Shown here: piece by piece, positions 41,319-49,630 of the stretch
How positions within the stretch are numbered: the first letter of the stretch is position 1
How the letters are laid out: every line of letters begins with the position of its first letter
NCBI GenBank assembly: GCA_964590835.1
Contig: CAZPYD010000003.1
Span: forward strand, 1-53,187
DNA from: CAZPYD01 sp964590835
GTDB taxonomy: Bacteria; Patescibacteriota; Minisyncoccia; JAHISW01; Tagabacteraceae
DNA: 53,187 nucleotides
Direction: 5' to 3'
Notes under the pieces: generated by a model
The model's input: only the letters and a program-made list of their open reading frames with translations
The model's database searches: none
Told to the model about the DNA's origin: nothing
Made by a program: the position numbers and the translations under genes

Positions 41319-41904
41319 TTATACAATACCAAACAATACTAACAAACCAAACAAAACCAAACTCATGGATGCAATATGTTTTTTGTAAGGCATGCGCGTT
41401 AATTTTTCTGCCGAGCTAATTACTATAAAAATTTGAAAAAAAGTTGCTAAGGCAATTCCAAGAATTGCAGCAATTTTTCCTAAAACAGAGTCTTGAAAAA
41501 AAAAGCGGAGCAAGGGTAATTATATCATCTGAAACCATTATAAAAGATATAACAAACCCCGCGCCAACAAGCCGCATAAATCTTTTTGTAGAGATAGGAT
41601 GAACAAGCACATGCTCTACTTTAGTGCTAACCCTTCCTTTAAAAATATCTATATAAACTAACAAAGCAAGCAAAAATAATAATCCGGCAACAATATAACG
41701 AGCAGAGGACAAAGTTATTAAAAATGAAGAAAGGAAAATAGCAATAATCACAGCAAGACAAACCGCAAATATATTCCCTATTGAAAAAACAATTTTACCC
41801 TTTAAAGTTCTTGTTAAGCTTGCACTAATTGGTATACGAGTCAGTGTATCATCCAAACTGGTCACCAGCTGAACCCAAAAACCTAAGAAAAAATATTTAA
41901 TCAT
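41319..41904 (-). pseudogene. Frameshifted multi-pass exporter-like membrane protein
   Basis: The upstream frame (41904 to about 41500) reads six-helix membrane sequence with SLDDTLTRIP near the start and SDDIITLAPLFF in the middle. The second frame (ending 41319) continues QDSVLGKIAAILGIALATFF and three more hydrophobic parts. A run of nine T at the join (A9 at 41496-41504) is one base too long; with eight, the whole is a single protein of about 194 residues. The two Asp-Asp-x-x-Thr motifs suggest an inverted-repeat transporter of the LysE/CadD type, but I cannot name the family. Confidence 0.6.
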
Positions 41905-41933
41905 AATATATTGTTACAACAAATACGAAAAAC

Positions 41934-42403
41934 CTACTTATATCTAATTATAACACTATCCCCTTTGACTATATTAAACTTATCAACACTCCCCGAGGTA
42001 ACTTCAAGAGCATGCGTCACCAGCCCATGTGATTTATATTTTTGAAAAGAATCCGGTTTAATATTTTTTCAAAACCAACTACAACATCGTCCTTTATCCA
42101 AATAAGATCTATTGGAATTTTCATCCCTTTCATCCAAAAAGTTTGTTCTTTCACTTTACTAAAAACAAAAAGCATTCCCTCATTTGAAGATAAGTCTTCT
42201 CTACCAGACAAACCTTTCGCTAATGCAGCAGGTGTTGCAACAACATCCACCTCAAATGCAACCTCATCAATTTTAATATAAGCTTCTTGAGATACATTAC
42301 TCCCTAAACCAAACCACCAAATTACAACAAAAATAATCGAGAAAAAAAATAAAAACCCGGCAATTATTATTATAGAATTTTTATATATATTTTTATTTTT
42401 CAC
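41934..42403 (-). pseudogene. Frameshifted DUF192 membrane-anchored protein
   Basis: An N-terminal signal anchor (residues 10-32) is followed by a DUF192 domain: FEVDVVATPAALAKGLSGRE, GMLFVFSKVKEQTFWMKGM and IPIDLIWIKDDVVVGFEK. After that the frame goes wrong and stops at 42017. In another frame the normal end follows (NIKPDSFQKYKSHGLVTHAL, then VKGDSVIIRYK, stop at 41934). A run of six A (T6 at 42064-42069) needs one more base to restore the frame. DUF192 proteins are small exported proteins of unknown role. The start overlaps the rhodanese gene end by 11 bases. Confidence 0.7.
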
Positions 42404-42737
42404 TAACTAAGGGTAGACCTGTTTTACTCCAATCATCTTTCCCGCCTTTATAATCTAATACATTAGCATAGCCCATAGACTGAAGTTTTTTTGTTACATT
42501 TGTTGATGCTGAGCAAAGAAAACCTGAACAATAAACAACGATTAATTGATTTTTATCAGGAAGCATCTCAGTAGACAAATCATCAATCTTATCAGCAGGA
42601 ATATTAATTGCATCAGGAAGATGGCCAAAGGTATAATTTTCTTCTGATAAAACTTCCACGAGTTTAAAGTCTTCTTTATTTTCTAAAAGTTCAAATACTT
42701 TCTCTTTTGATATGATTTTTATTTTATTGGTATCCAT
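42393..42737 (-). CDS. Single-domain rhodanese
   Basis: The protein of about 114 residues has one rhodanese domain: FELLENKEDFKLVEVLSEEN, GHLPDAINIP and the active-site loop VVYCSGFLCSAS with the catalytic Cys first. Rhodaneses transfer sulfane sulfur; single-domain forms are often partners of sulfur-relay enzymes such as ThiI. The open frame begins 28 codons earlier, but the start MDTNKIKIISKEKVF at 42737 fits the domain boundary. It is cotranscribed with the DUF192 gene (overlap). Confidence 0.87.
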   Translation of the reverse strand: MDTNKIKIISKEKVFELLENKEDFKLVEVLSEENYTFGHLPDAINIPADKIDDLSTEMLPDKNQLIVVYCSGFLCSASTNVTKKLQSMGYANVLDYKGGKDDWSKTGLPLVSEK

Positions 42738-42868
42738 TTTAAAATTCTTTTTATTACCTATGTATTTATATAATACCATGATAATAATCCTTAAAAAAAC
42801 AAAAACCCTAACATTGCGCAAAGGTTTTTATAGATATCTAAAAAATTTCTAGACCTAATTTAATTATG

Positions 42869-44500
42869 TTACAAAAATAAGCGAATCAGTCTTATTTCAT
42901 CATAAGAAAAATCATTGCCTAAAATTTGTTTAACTGGGGAAAGTTTTGTGTCGCCAGTTTTTTTAAAGGCTGCTTCTACTTTTTTAAAACGACTAGTTGG
43001 AAAACTTTTTTTCAAATAGCATAAATCCATACCGTCTCCCCCATTAAATATCTTTTCCAAATGACCTATTATTGTCCCTTCTGTCATTTCACGCATCTCG
43101 GCCATTTCTGAAACTGCAAGTTTTTTACAAACAAGCAATTTTGTTTTTTCATAAGTAGAAAGTTTTGCTTCTTTTTCTTTTTTTGTTGGCTCCACAGAAC
43201 ACAAAAATTCTTTTTGCCTCTTTTCTTTTCTTAAAAAATTTATTTTCTTAAGAGAACTGCGAGCTTCTTCCGACATTTCAATTAGCTGCTTGTCCAACTC
43301 TATTACTTCCTCTTTTGCCTTCAGGGCCATTTCATTTAATCCCATTAGTCTTAAACCGTTTAAGGATTTTATTCGAGAAAGTGCCACGTAACCCATACCT
43401 TCCACAAATGATTTTGAAAGATCAATTTCTGCGGCATCCAGCGTCATACCTTGGCTCTTATGAACAGTAATCGCCCAAGCAAGCCGTAGAGGAATCTGCC
43501 ATACTTCTGCTTTTGTCTTACCGTCTTCTTCGATTTTCCAATTTACATAATCTGCAGTTATCTTTTTACCTTTGGAAGTTTTGACCACAGGAAGCCCTTC
43601 TTTGCCAAAACCAACAACCTTTCCCAAAGTCCCATTTACATATCCCTCTTCAAAATTATTTTTAACAAACATCACCACCGCACCTTTTTTGAGTACAAGA
43701 TTTTCCGGAGCAAGACAGCTCCTTTTCAAAGCCTCTACTAAATTACGATTACCCTTTGATCCCATAGCATATTCTTTCATCTTGCCTGAAATTTTTTCAA
43801 GCTCGCGACCATTTACGGTATCAACATTAAAATTATGAGTATGCAGCTTTATTGCAGCTGAAAATTTGGAAACATCCTTTTTGTAGCATTTTCTCAAAGG
43901 TGTTAGGCTGTGTTCTCCTGTATTATTTTTACGTATATCGTTAAGCAAGCTGGTCAAAATATCATCTTCTTGCCTGTGCTGTTCACTCAAATAACAAACT
44001 TTCAATTTCATATCATTCCAAACCTGAGATCTATTAACAAAACGTGCATCTTCGCCTCCCCTGCTTATTGGAGGTAACTGAAAAAAATCACCACAAAGCA
44101 CGACTTGCAACCCACCAAAAGGCAAAGGATTCTGTTTAAACATTCGGCAAACCTTATCAACCATATCTAAACGAAAAGAATGAAGCATTGAAACCTCGTC
44201 TATCACCAAAACTTTAGTTTTCTCAAAACGTTTTTTTAAGTTTTTCTTTTTTAAAATTAAACTCAAATCCCTATCTGTAAGTTCGTCTTTTATCCCAATA
44301 CCCGCCCACGAATGGATAGTTATCCCGTTCATGTGCGTAGCGGCAATACCGGTAGAAGCAGTGACCCCAATACTCACACTTTTCTTTTTTAAATAATCAA
44401 CGTATTTGTTCAACAAAAAAGTCTTGCCGCTCCCTGCCGAACCGGTTAAAAATACATTATGCCCCATCTTCAAAATATCTAATGCCTCCTTTTGTGTCAT
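42869..44500 (-). CDS. Pif1/RecD-like helicase with C-terminal HTH
   Basis: The 543-residue superfamily-1B helicase has Walker A GSAGSGKT at 20-27, motif Ia TASTGIAATH, Walker B VLVIDEVSML, motif III GDFFQLPP and the 3' motifs AWAITVHKSQGMTL and YVALSRIKS. After residue 440 comes a charged linker and an HTH region (LAVSEMAEMREMTEGTIIGHL) as in the C-terminus of RecQ-type or HTH_40 proteins. Pif1 helicases unwind G-quadruplexes and D-loops. With the helicase-dead PriA in the same genome, this enzyme may carry part of the fork-processing load, as inference only. Confidence 0.9.
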   Translation of the reverse strand: MTQKEALDILKMGHNVFLTGSAGSGKTFLLNKYVDYLKKKSVSIGVTASTGIAATHMNGITIHSWAGIGIKDELTDRDLSLILKKKNLKKRFEKTKVLVIDEVSMLHSFRLDMVDKVCRMFKQNPLPFGGLQVVLCGDFFQLPPISRGGEDARFVNRSQVWNDMKLKVCYLSEQHRQEDDILTSLLNDIRKNNTGEHSLTPLRKCYKKDVSKFSAAIKLHTHNFNVDTVNGRELEKISGKMKEYAMGSKGNRNLVEALKRSCLAPENLVLKKGAVVMFVKNNFEEGYVNGTLGKVVGFGKEGLPVVKTSKGKKITADYVNWKIEEDGKTKAEVWQIPLRLAWAITVHKSQGMTLDAAEIDLSKSFVEGMGYVALSRIKSLNGLRLMGLNEMALKAKEEVIELDKQLIEMSEEARSSLKKINFLRKEKRQKEFLCSVEPTKKEKEAKLSTYEKTKLLVCKKLAVSEMAEMREMTEGTIIGHLEKIFNGGDGMDLCYLKKSFPTSRFKKVEAAFKKTGDTKLSPVKQILGNDFSYDEIRLIRLFL

Positions 44501-44533
44501 GATTATAGTTTACCTCAGAATCATCTTATCACA

Positions 44534-44566
44534 AAAAAGCCGCTCTATTGCTAGGACGGCTTTAAG
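44534..44566 (-). terminator. Terminator of the 44575 gene
   Basis: AAAGCCG (44537-44543) pairs with CGGCTTT (44558-44564), with T-rich sequence on the minus-strand side. It lies just after the stop codon of the 69-residue gene. Confidence 0.75.
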
Positions 44567-44574
44567 ATTTCTTT

Positions 44575-44784
44575 CTATTTTTTAAAAGTTGTCTCGCCTT
44601 TTTTATTTAAAACAACATTAGCAGGGACTAGATTATCCTTTCTTAATTTTCGCGAAAGCTCTCTAAATGTAGAGCATTTTTTTCTACGCAGCAAAGTCTT
44701 TTCCCCTTCACCTCCAGGTCCATAAACTCTACCCACTTTCTTTCCCCTAGAAACAGTAATCTTTACCTTATAGATATCAGCCAA
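44575..44784 (-). CDS. 69-residue basic protein of unknown function
   Basis: The frame starts at TTG with AAGGAGG seven bases upstream, an unusually strong site for this window. The protein is Lys/Arg-rich (KVKITVSRGKKVGRVYGPGG; LLRRKKCSTFRELSRKLRK) and may bind nucleic acid. It has a Gly-rich turn and one Cys. A promoter TTTACA-17-TATTAT and a terminator frame it, so it is monocistronic and probably well expressed. No family is recognised. Confidence 0.65.
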   Translation of the reverse strand: MADIYKVKITVSRGKKVGRVYGPGGEGEKTLLRRKKCSTFRELSRKLRKDNLVPANVVLNKKGETTFKK

Positions 44785-44850
44785 AAAACCTCCTTTTTTA
44801 TACCTTTTGTATTTTTCTCATCAACAAAATTTTCAAAAAACCCTAAAAAG

Positions 44851-44879
44851 ATAATACAGTATTAAATCAAATTTGTAAA
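44851..44879 (-). promoter_or_regulatory. Promoter of the 44575 gene
   Basis: On the minus strand TTTACA (44874-44879) and TATTAT (44851-44856) are 17 bases apart. The transcript leader would be about 60 bases. Confidence 0.65.
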
Positions 44880-44898
44880 TAAAAAATGCGTACAAAAA

Positions 44899-45438
44899 TT
44901 AATCTAACTCCATCATAAAGATTATCTTATTGTTTTCCATATTATAAAGCTCAATTCCCTTCTCTGGAACCAAAATATTTTTCTCTTCTAGATACTTACC
45001 GAATGCTGGATAAATTTTCATAGGACCAAACATATAAGAAAGCATGTTTTTAATTAGAAATTCCGCAACTAAATAATTTTTTCTTTCCATGGTCTTAAAA
45101 TTAAATTTATCTTTATTGGCTTCTATTTTATCCATATCTTCGTTAGTAATTATGGAACCAACTTCACTTCTTAACTCCTCTTTTGGGGTTTTCTTTGGAT
45201 CATCATAATAAACCCCTATACCGTTTACAGAATTAAACCCTGCCCCGCGCATTTCTTCGTCTAGTTTTGTCATTGGCTCACCCACTCCACTATATGGACC
45301 GATGTGTTCAACATAGGCAAAGGTGTATGGGCCCATTTCTCTAGTCTCTATTAAAACCCCAGAAAACATTCCCATATAAAACAGAAAGACAATAACAGCC
45401 AAAATAATAATACCTAAAATAATTAGTGCAATTTTCAT
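44899..45438 (-). CDS. Membrane-anchored GyrI-like domain protein
   Basis: The 179-residue protein has an N-terminal helix (residues 4-24), then a GyrI-like small-molecule-binding fold: VLIETREMGPYTFAYVEHIGPY at about 28-50, a middle VNGIGVYYDDP and the end MKIYPAFGKYLEEKNI with ELYNM. This fold (also in AraC-type effector domains and SOUL proteins) binds hydrophobic small ligands. A membrane anchor suggests an extracytoplasmic role. A strong terminator of the upstream surface-protein gene separates it, and it stands alone. Confidence 0.8.
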   Translation of the reverse strand: MKIALIILGIIILAVIVFLFYMGMFSGVLIETREMGPYTFAYVEHIGPYSGVGEPMTKLDEEMRGAGFNSVNGIGVYYDDPKKTPKEELRSEVGSIITNEDMDKIEANKDKFNFKTMERKNYLVAEFLIKNMLSYMFGPMKIYPAFGKYLEEKNILVPEKGIELYNMENNKIIFMMELD

Positions 45439-45522
45439 AATTTTTTATTTTATAAATTTAAAATCTTTTAGTTTTTATCTACCATATATATTATAATAAT
45501 ATTTCACTAAAAATAAAAACAC

Positions 45523-45559
45523 AAAAACACCCCCCACAGCTATGTAGGGGGGTGTTTTT
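45523..45559 (-). terminator. Terminator of the 45578 surface-protein gene
   Basis: AAAAACACCCCCC pairs with GGGGGGTGTTTTT around a short loop; a T-run follows on the minus strand, 19 bases after the stop codon. Confidence 0.85.
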
Positions 45560-45577
45560 GTTAATACAAATCAAATT

Positions 45578-47556
45578 TTAATTTGATTGCATAAAGATAA
45601 AAGTCCATGGAGATCCAAATATGACCGCTGCTGCTTCAAACTTATTGTTCTTAGCAATGGTCATGATATCCAACATCTTTTCTTTGAGCTTGTCTCTCAA
45701 TTTCAAATTGGAATCTTTCATAAATCCAACGCTTGCAGTTAGGTCTTCTTTTTCTAGATCTTTCTCGCCTTTCTTCTCTTCTTTTGGTCTGGATACTATC
45801 ACTTCTGGTTCTTCTTCATTTATCTGTCCAATTTCTTGAAAAACATCCTGGAATTCATTTTCAAATCTTTCAGACCCAATTTGCTCAACTGTCTTTCTGA
45901 CAAAATTATTAAATTCATCTATTTCATCTTTTTGATCTTCGGAAAGAGGAAATTCTTTCTGACAATAAATCTCATTCACTTTTTTCTTAGTAGTAATGTA
46001 GACATAGCCTGTTGCTTTATTGTGTGTCCACGGATTAAGAATATCATCTCTATATCTTTCTTGGAAAATAGACACAGCATCAAAAGTTTCCTGATCAAAA
46101 AATCCGGTCACTTCAAGATCCTCAAATCCTTCATAAGAATAAAGAAATGATTGCAACTTCATTACCTCTACAGGATTATTATCAGCATCCTTTTTCAAGA
46201 ATTCTAATAAATAATTACACTGCACTGGCTTAGGAACTGGTTTAGGAACTGGTTTAACTGGAATAATTATCCTTCCTCCTCCTCCTGGACCTGTCTCATC
46301 ATTGTCTGTCGAGCTACTACAACCTTTATCTTTATTGAAGTCTATAAAACCATCTCCATCATTATCTATTCCATCTGAACACTGATAGATTGGTGGCGGG
46401 GGTGGTGGGGGTGGTGTTGTACTTACCACCACGCTCCTTGTCACCTCCACAGCACTTGCTCCTTTAGAGTCTTTGACATTGTATTTGATAGTGTATGTTC
46501 CTGCTGGAGTTGTAGAACTTACTGAGTCTCCTCCAACAACAATGCTTCCTGTGATATCTCCATCTTCTGGGTCATCAGCTGTTGCTCCTGGATCTGTAAA
46601 TGTACTTCCTTCTGTCATGTTAAACGGATTGTTTCCAAGAAGTGTTATTACTGGGATTTGGTTTACAACAAGAGGTTTGTTAAACGCTACACAATGATAA
46701 GTTCCTACCGACTGAGAACCAACAATAAAATCGAAGTTATCATAATTTAAAACGTCCTTATGACAATACATTTCAGCACTAACATCACTTTTATTTGTTG
46801 CGTGAGTAAATCCCAAATAACCACTTTGAAAAGCCTCACGAACCCAAATCTTGCTTGCTGTCACTGTGTTAAAAGTTGTTGTTGCGACACCCATGTTATT
46901 AGTAGGACCAAAGGTTGTCCATCCACCGCCTGCGTATTCTGTGTGATCGCCTGGGTTTGATGTGCCATGATAAGCCCACTCAAATTCCCAATTTGGCTCA
47001 AAACGACAACTATTATGGTTACTCACCCAATCTTGAGCTGTATTACTTGTTATGTCTGGTCCTCCCGATCCCCAATTTGGCAAATCTGTCTCATTATCAC
47101 AAACTACTTTAGTGGCAACAATTGAGGCTTCTGTTGAAGGACTACTTCCTATTTTGTTCAACACAACCAAAGTCCTGTCGGGTCTGCTTATAGTTAAGTT
47201 AATAACCCCGTCTGAATTACTATTTGCGTTTATGTCATCAGATGGATCTAATGTAAACAATTCATCACTATAACTGAAGAAATCAGATAAAGACGAAATA
47301 ACAACATCGTAACAGTAAAAACTCCTGTTTTGTTTGTGTTGCTCACTATGTTGTTGTTTTCGTCAACTATTATGTTACATATCATAATAGATCCCAAAGG
47401 ATTTGTTTGAGCCTCAACAAAAGAAGTTGTAAATATCAAACTCACTGCCCAGATGGCTACTATACAAACAGCAAGAAAGAATTTTCGCAAAACATTACTG
47501 AAAAAATATGAATGTTTCGCTATTTGAATATTTGTGNNNNNNNNNNAATTCTTCAT
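45578..47556 (-). CDS. Large secreted protein with Ig-like, Ca-binding and peptidoglycan-binding parts (frameshift and gap)
   Basis: The N-terminal part (from 47556) has a ten-N gap, then a signal peptide (LAVCIVAIWAVSLIFTTSFVEAQ). Near 47317-47321 a run of five T lacks one base, breaking the frame; the main frame goes on from about 47300 (DELFTLDPSDDINANSNSDG). It then has a DUF5011/Ig-like domain (ITLLGNNPFNMTEGSTFTDPGA), an Asp-rich DGIDNDGDGFIDFNKDKGC loop, Gly/Pro linkers and a peptidoglycan-binding-like domain (DNNPVEVMKLQSFLYSYEGF, VTGFFDQETFDAVSIFQERY). The C-terminal end is acidic and helical. It probably binds the cell wall. Confidence 0.65.
47537..47546. other. Assembly gap of ten N
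   Basis: Ten unknown bases lie in the first codons of the 45578-47556 gene, so its start cannot be fixed. Confidence 0.95.
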
Positions 47557-47756
47557 AACAAAATATAATTAAATAAAATTAAATAATAAAATTCTCCCTG
47601 CTGTTTAAGGCAAAGGAAGTTAATTTTTAAAAGAGCGACCTAAAAACTATTTTGCACCAAAGAATAACTTATTTGAGATGGTACGTCAATATATCACCCC
47701 TCCAACTACTGAATATATTACTCATATAAACAACAATGAGACATATAGATAAAAAT

Positions 47757-47785
47757 AAAAACACCTCCAAAAGGAGATGTTTTTA
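47757..47785 (-). terminator. Terminator of the AbrB-type gene
   Basis: AAAAACACCTCC and GGAGATGTTTTT form a stem with a loop of four A, 18 bases after the AbrB stop, with a T-rich end. The rest of the spacer 47557-47756 is AT-rich and shows nothing else. Confidence 0.75.
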
Positions 47786-47802
47786 TTTTTTCTTCCATAA
47801 AA

Positions 47803-47961
47803 TTATTTCTTCCAGTCTTCTAAAATTACCTTGCTTCCGCGTTTGCGGACTTTTATTTTTTGTCGCTCACGCCACCTCAGCTCCTTCATTAGCTCTTTTG
47901 GAACATTTATATAATAACTCCCTCTCCCATTTTTAACTATTTTTCTTATATTTTTGTTCAT
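47803..47961 (-). CDS. AbrB/MazE-like DNA-binding protein
   Basis: The 52-residue frame starts with ATG at 47961: MNKNIRKIVKNGRGSYYINV followed by PKELMKELRWRERQKIKVRKRG and VILEDWKK. The pattern (K.G.GS..I.VPKEL....W..G..I.V....) is that of a swapped-hairpin AbrB domain, as in MazE antitoxins and SpoVT regulators. No toxin gene is next to it. A perfect 50-bp palindrome 17 bases upstream of its start is a likely operator, so it may regulate itself. Confidence 0.75.
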   Translation of the reverse strand: MNKNIRKIVKNGRGSYYINVPKELMKELRWRERQKIKVRKRGSKVILEDWKK

Positions 47962-47978
47962 AAAAATATTATATCATA

Positions 47979-48028
47979 CCATGAACGTTCAATGAACATA
48001 CCATGGTATGTTCATTGAACGTTCATGG
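47979..48028. promoter_or_regulatory. Perfect 50-bp palindrome upstream of the AbrB-type gene
   Basis: The sequence from CCATGAACGTTCAATGAACA to its mirror is a loopless perfect palindrome centred on CCATGG (48001-48006). Each half holds a smaller palindrome TGAACGTTCA and the word ATGAACAT. It lies at the promoter position of the AbrB gene. Confidence 0.65.
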
Positions 48029-48085
48029 ACAAATAGGGTCAGCCACCATTTTTCTCTAATTACGTGAGTAGGATTCGGTCAGGAG

Positions 48086-48105
48086 CCTGCCTGCCGGTAG
48101 GCAGG
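48086..48105. repeat. GC-rich palindromic element
   Basis: CCTGCCTGCCGGTAGGCAGG is the best-preserved copy of the family found in fmt and the csp leader. It lies in a GC-rich, gene-free stretch (48030-48283). Confidence 0.65.
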
Positions 48106-48235
48106 TCCATAAAAATCATAGTCGCTTCGCTCCTTGATTTTATATGGCTCACGACCCTGGCTCGGCGACCCACAAGCGTCGCTTCACTCCTCTTGCGGGT
48201 ACCCCGCCTGCGCCTTTCGAATCCTGCCGACAGAA

Positions 48236-48287
48236 AGAACCACAAAAGCCCCAATGCTATCGCATCGGGGCCTAAGTGGTTCTAGCT
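48236..48287. terminator. GC-rich long hairpin
   Basis: AGAACCAC and GTGGTTCT enclose an inner stem GCCCCAATGC/GCATCGGGGC with a TATC loop. No gene ends clearly nearby on the plus strand, so it may be a terminator or part of a repeat. Confidence 0.45.
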
Positions 48288-48394
48288 CCCCCTACTGGAT
48301 GTATTTAGAACTCTGGATTGGAGTAAAATAAAGGATGATTTGCAGTTTGGTAATACTTTAGACTTATTTCCTAAACTAGCACTTCAGAACTAAT
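48284..48394. repeat. Direct repeat, left copy
   Basis: About 110 bases (containing TGGATGTATTTAGAACT and GCACTTCAGAACTAAT) recur at 48851-48961 with roughly 15 percent differences and no length change. The two copies flank the 48461 gene. Confidence 0.75.
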
Positions 48395-48460
48395 TATAAG
48401 TTTTACAAAAAAGAAAATCGCCCACTCGGAGCGATTCCCAAGCAGGCGATGTTCGGCGAA

Positions 48461-48754
48461 CTAGCAGTATTGCATATACACGCCGATGATTTTCAATTCA
48501 AAGTGATAGGTATTGTTTTCCTTTCTGAGATAGCCATTCTCGGCAAACTCGTCCAGAATAGCTTTTTCGCCGTGGGACGGAGTATGCGAGCAAAAGTCCA
48601 CATATCCTTCCCAAGTGAACGATGCCCACTGGTCATCGTTGGCGAAACGTGCCATTTTGAGAATGTTTGTGGCAACGATCTCCCTCTCACTGTTCTGCCA
48701 CACTGTGTCCATGAGTGGACCTTTCACGTCCGACGGTTTAATCATCTCTGGCAT
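48461..48754 (-). CDS. 97-residue protein of unknown function between direct repeats
   Basis: The start MPEMIKPSDVKGPLMDTVWQ at 48754 has AAGGAGGTG at ideal distance; the frame is open 21 codons further upstream but without such a site. The protein is soluble with TNILKMARFANDDQWASFTW, a winged-helix-like end (AILDEFAENGYLRKENNTYHF) and two Cys. GC content is higher than around it. A promoter TTGACA-18-TATTAT lies upstream, and direct repeats lie on both sides. It may be an acquired gene unit. No family is recognised. Confidence 0.65.
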   Translation of the reverse strand: MPEMIKPSDVKGPLMDTVWQNSEREIVATNILKMARFANDDQWASFTWEGYVDFCSHTPSHGEKAILDEFAENGYLRKENNTYHFELKIIGVYMQYC

Positions 48755-48815
48755 TTCAACACCTCCTTGAATAAATGTTTTATTAAACAAAAAATTATTC
48801 TCTCTTTCTCCAAAC

Positions 48816-48845
48816 ATAATAACACAACTATATCAGCTGTGTCAA
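48816..48845 (-). promoter_or_regulatory. Promoter of the 48461 gene
   Basis: On the minus strand TTGACA (48840-48845) and TATTAT (48816-48821) are 18 bases apart. The -35 box is next to the right-hand direct repeat. Confidence 0.7.
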
Positions 48846-48850
48846 TAGAT

Positions 48851-48961
48851 GGCTCCCATTGTTGGATGTATTTAGAACTTTAGATTGGGGTAAAATAAAG
48901 GACGATTTACAGTTTGGCAATACTTTGGACTTGTTTCCCAACCTAGCACTTCAGAACTAAT
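48851..48961. repeat. Direct repeat, right copy
   Basis: Same sequence type as 48284-48394, in the same orientation. The rest of the spacer 48962-49120 is AT-rich and shows only a possible TATAAT on the plus strand near 49048, without a gene. Confidence 0.75.
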
Positions 48962-49120
48962 GCTCGCTTTTGCATAAATAAATTTTCGTTGACAACAAAA
49001 TAAAATCTTGTTAGTTTGTCCACATTAGTTTTTTTGTTTTTGATATATAATAAAAAGATAGATTACTTTGTTTTAGACATATACAGCACGATACAACCCC
49101 ACCAAAACCTATACTAAACT

Positions 49121-49237
49121 TTAGTTAGGAGTGGAACGGCGATGTCCCTTAACTTTTTTGCCGTTTCTCTTATACTCACGAACAGGAACAATTTTTTGCT
49201 TCTGCTTTCCGTAAGTAGAAGTTTTTGTTTTAGCCAT
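49121..49237 (-). CDS. 38-residue basic protein
   Basis: The frame MAKTKTSTYGKQKQKIVPVR then EYKRNGKKVKGHRRSTPN has 14 Lys or Arg and ends in a His-Arg-Arg motif. Very small basic proteins of this type often bind RNA or the ribosome, but the function here is unknown. Shine-Dalgarno is weak. The frame's composition is unlike random AT-rich sequence, which supports a real gene. Confidence 0.55.
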   Translation of the reverse strand: MAKTKTSTYGKQKQKIVPVREYKRNGKKVKGHRRSTPN

Positions 49238-49269
49238 AATAGTTAAAATAAAAACTTAAATAAACAAGG

Positions 49270-49304
49270 CTGACCACACCTCGCTGACCACTAAATGTGG
49301 TCAG
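49270..49304. repeat. Hairpin with direct repeat CTGACCA
   Basis: CTGACCACA (49270-49278) pairs with TGTGGTCAG (49296-49304); the loop holds a second CTGACCA. The motif ACCTCGCT followed by TAAATGT or TAAAATGT occurs here and again at about 49530-49555. Confidence 0.5.
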
Positions 49305-49375
49305 TGTTATTTATTAAGAGATGGGGTTATACCGCTGTATATATCCAAAACATAAATCAAAGGACAAAACAAAAA

Positions 49376-49483
49376 GCTCCAAAGGGTGACATTTCGGGAA
49401 GCCAGAACCTTTCGGTTTTGAACTTCCACGCAATTTACATTTTGTGGAAGTATTACCCCCCACGAAATGTCATCCTTTAGAGC
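49376..49483 (+). ncRNA. Candidate structured RNA with three-way junction
   Basis: A closing stem of 21 pairs (49376-49396 with 49463-49483; left arm starts GCTCCAAAGGGTGACATTTC) has only one C-A mismatch and one G-U. Inside are two hairpins: CAGAACC-TTTC-GGTTTTG and CTTCCAC/GTGGAAG with a 14-base loop. No gene lies in this 390-base spacer. The strand is not certain, since the stems pair in both; G-U pairs favour the plus strand. It could also be a mobile palindromic element. Confidence 0.4.
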
Positions 49484-49630
49484 CTTCTAATCCTATATAA
49501 TTATTTAGTTTTGAAAACTTATTTGTATGAACACCTCGCTTAGCTATTAAAATGTCACCCATTCAAATAAAAAATTTACTTGAATACTGTTATTTTAGTT
49601 TATAGCTAAAAAGAAGTCAACAGACAAAAT

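Noticed and set aside
48060..48254. Minus-strand 64-codon frame in GC-rich sequence
   Set aside because: It is Arg-rich without domain features, contains a palindromic repeat and lacks a ribosome site; probably a chance frame over repeats.
48195..48290. Possible tRNA because of TTCGAAT and a later AACCA-like end
   Set aside because: The bases around TTCGAAT cannot form a T-stem, no acceptor partner lies about 70 bases upstream, and no D-arm is seen.
49010..49060. Plus-strand promoter with TATAAT near 49048
   Set aside because: No plus-strand gene follows, and the -35 box is weak in very AT-rich sequence.
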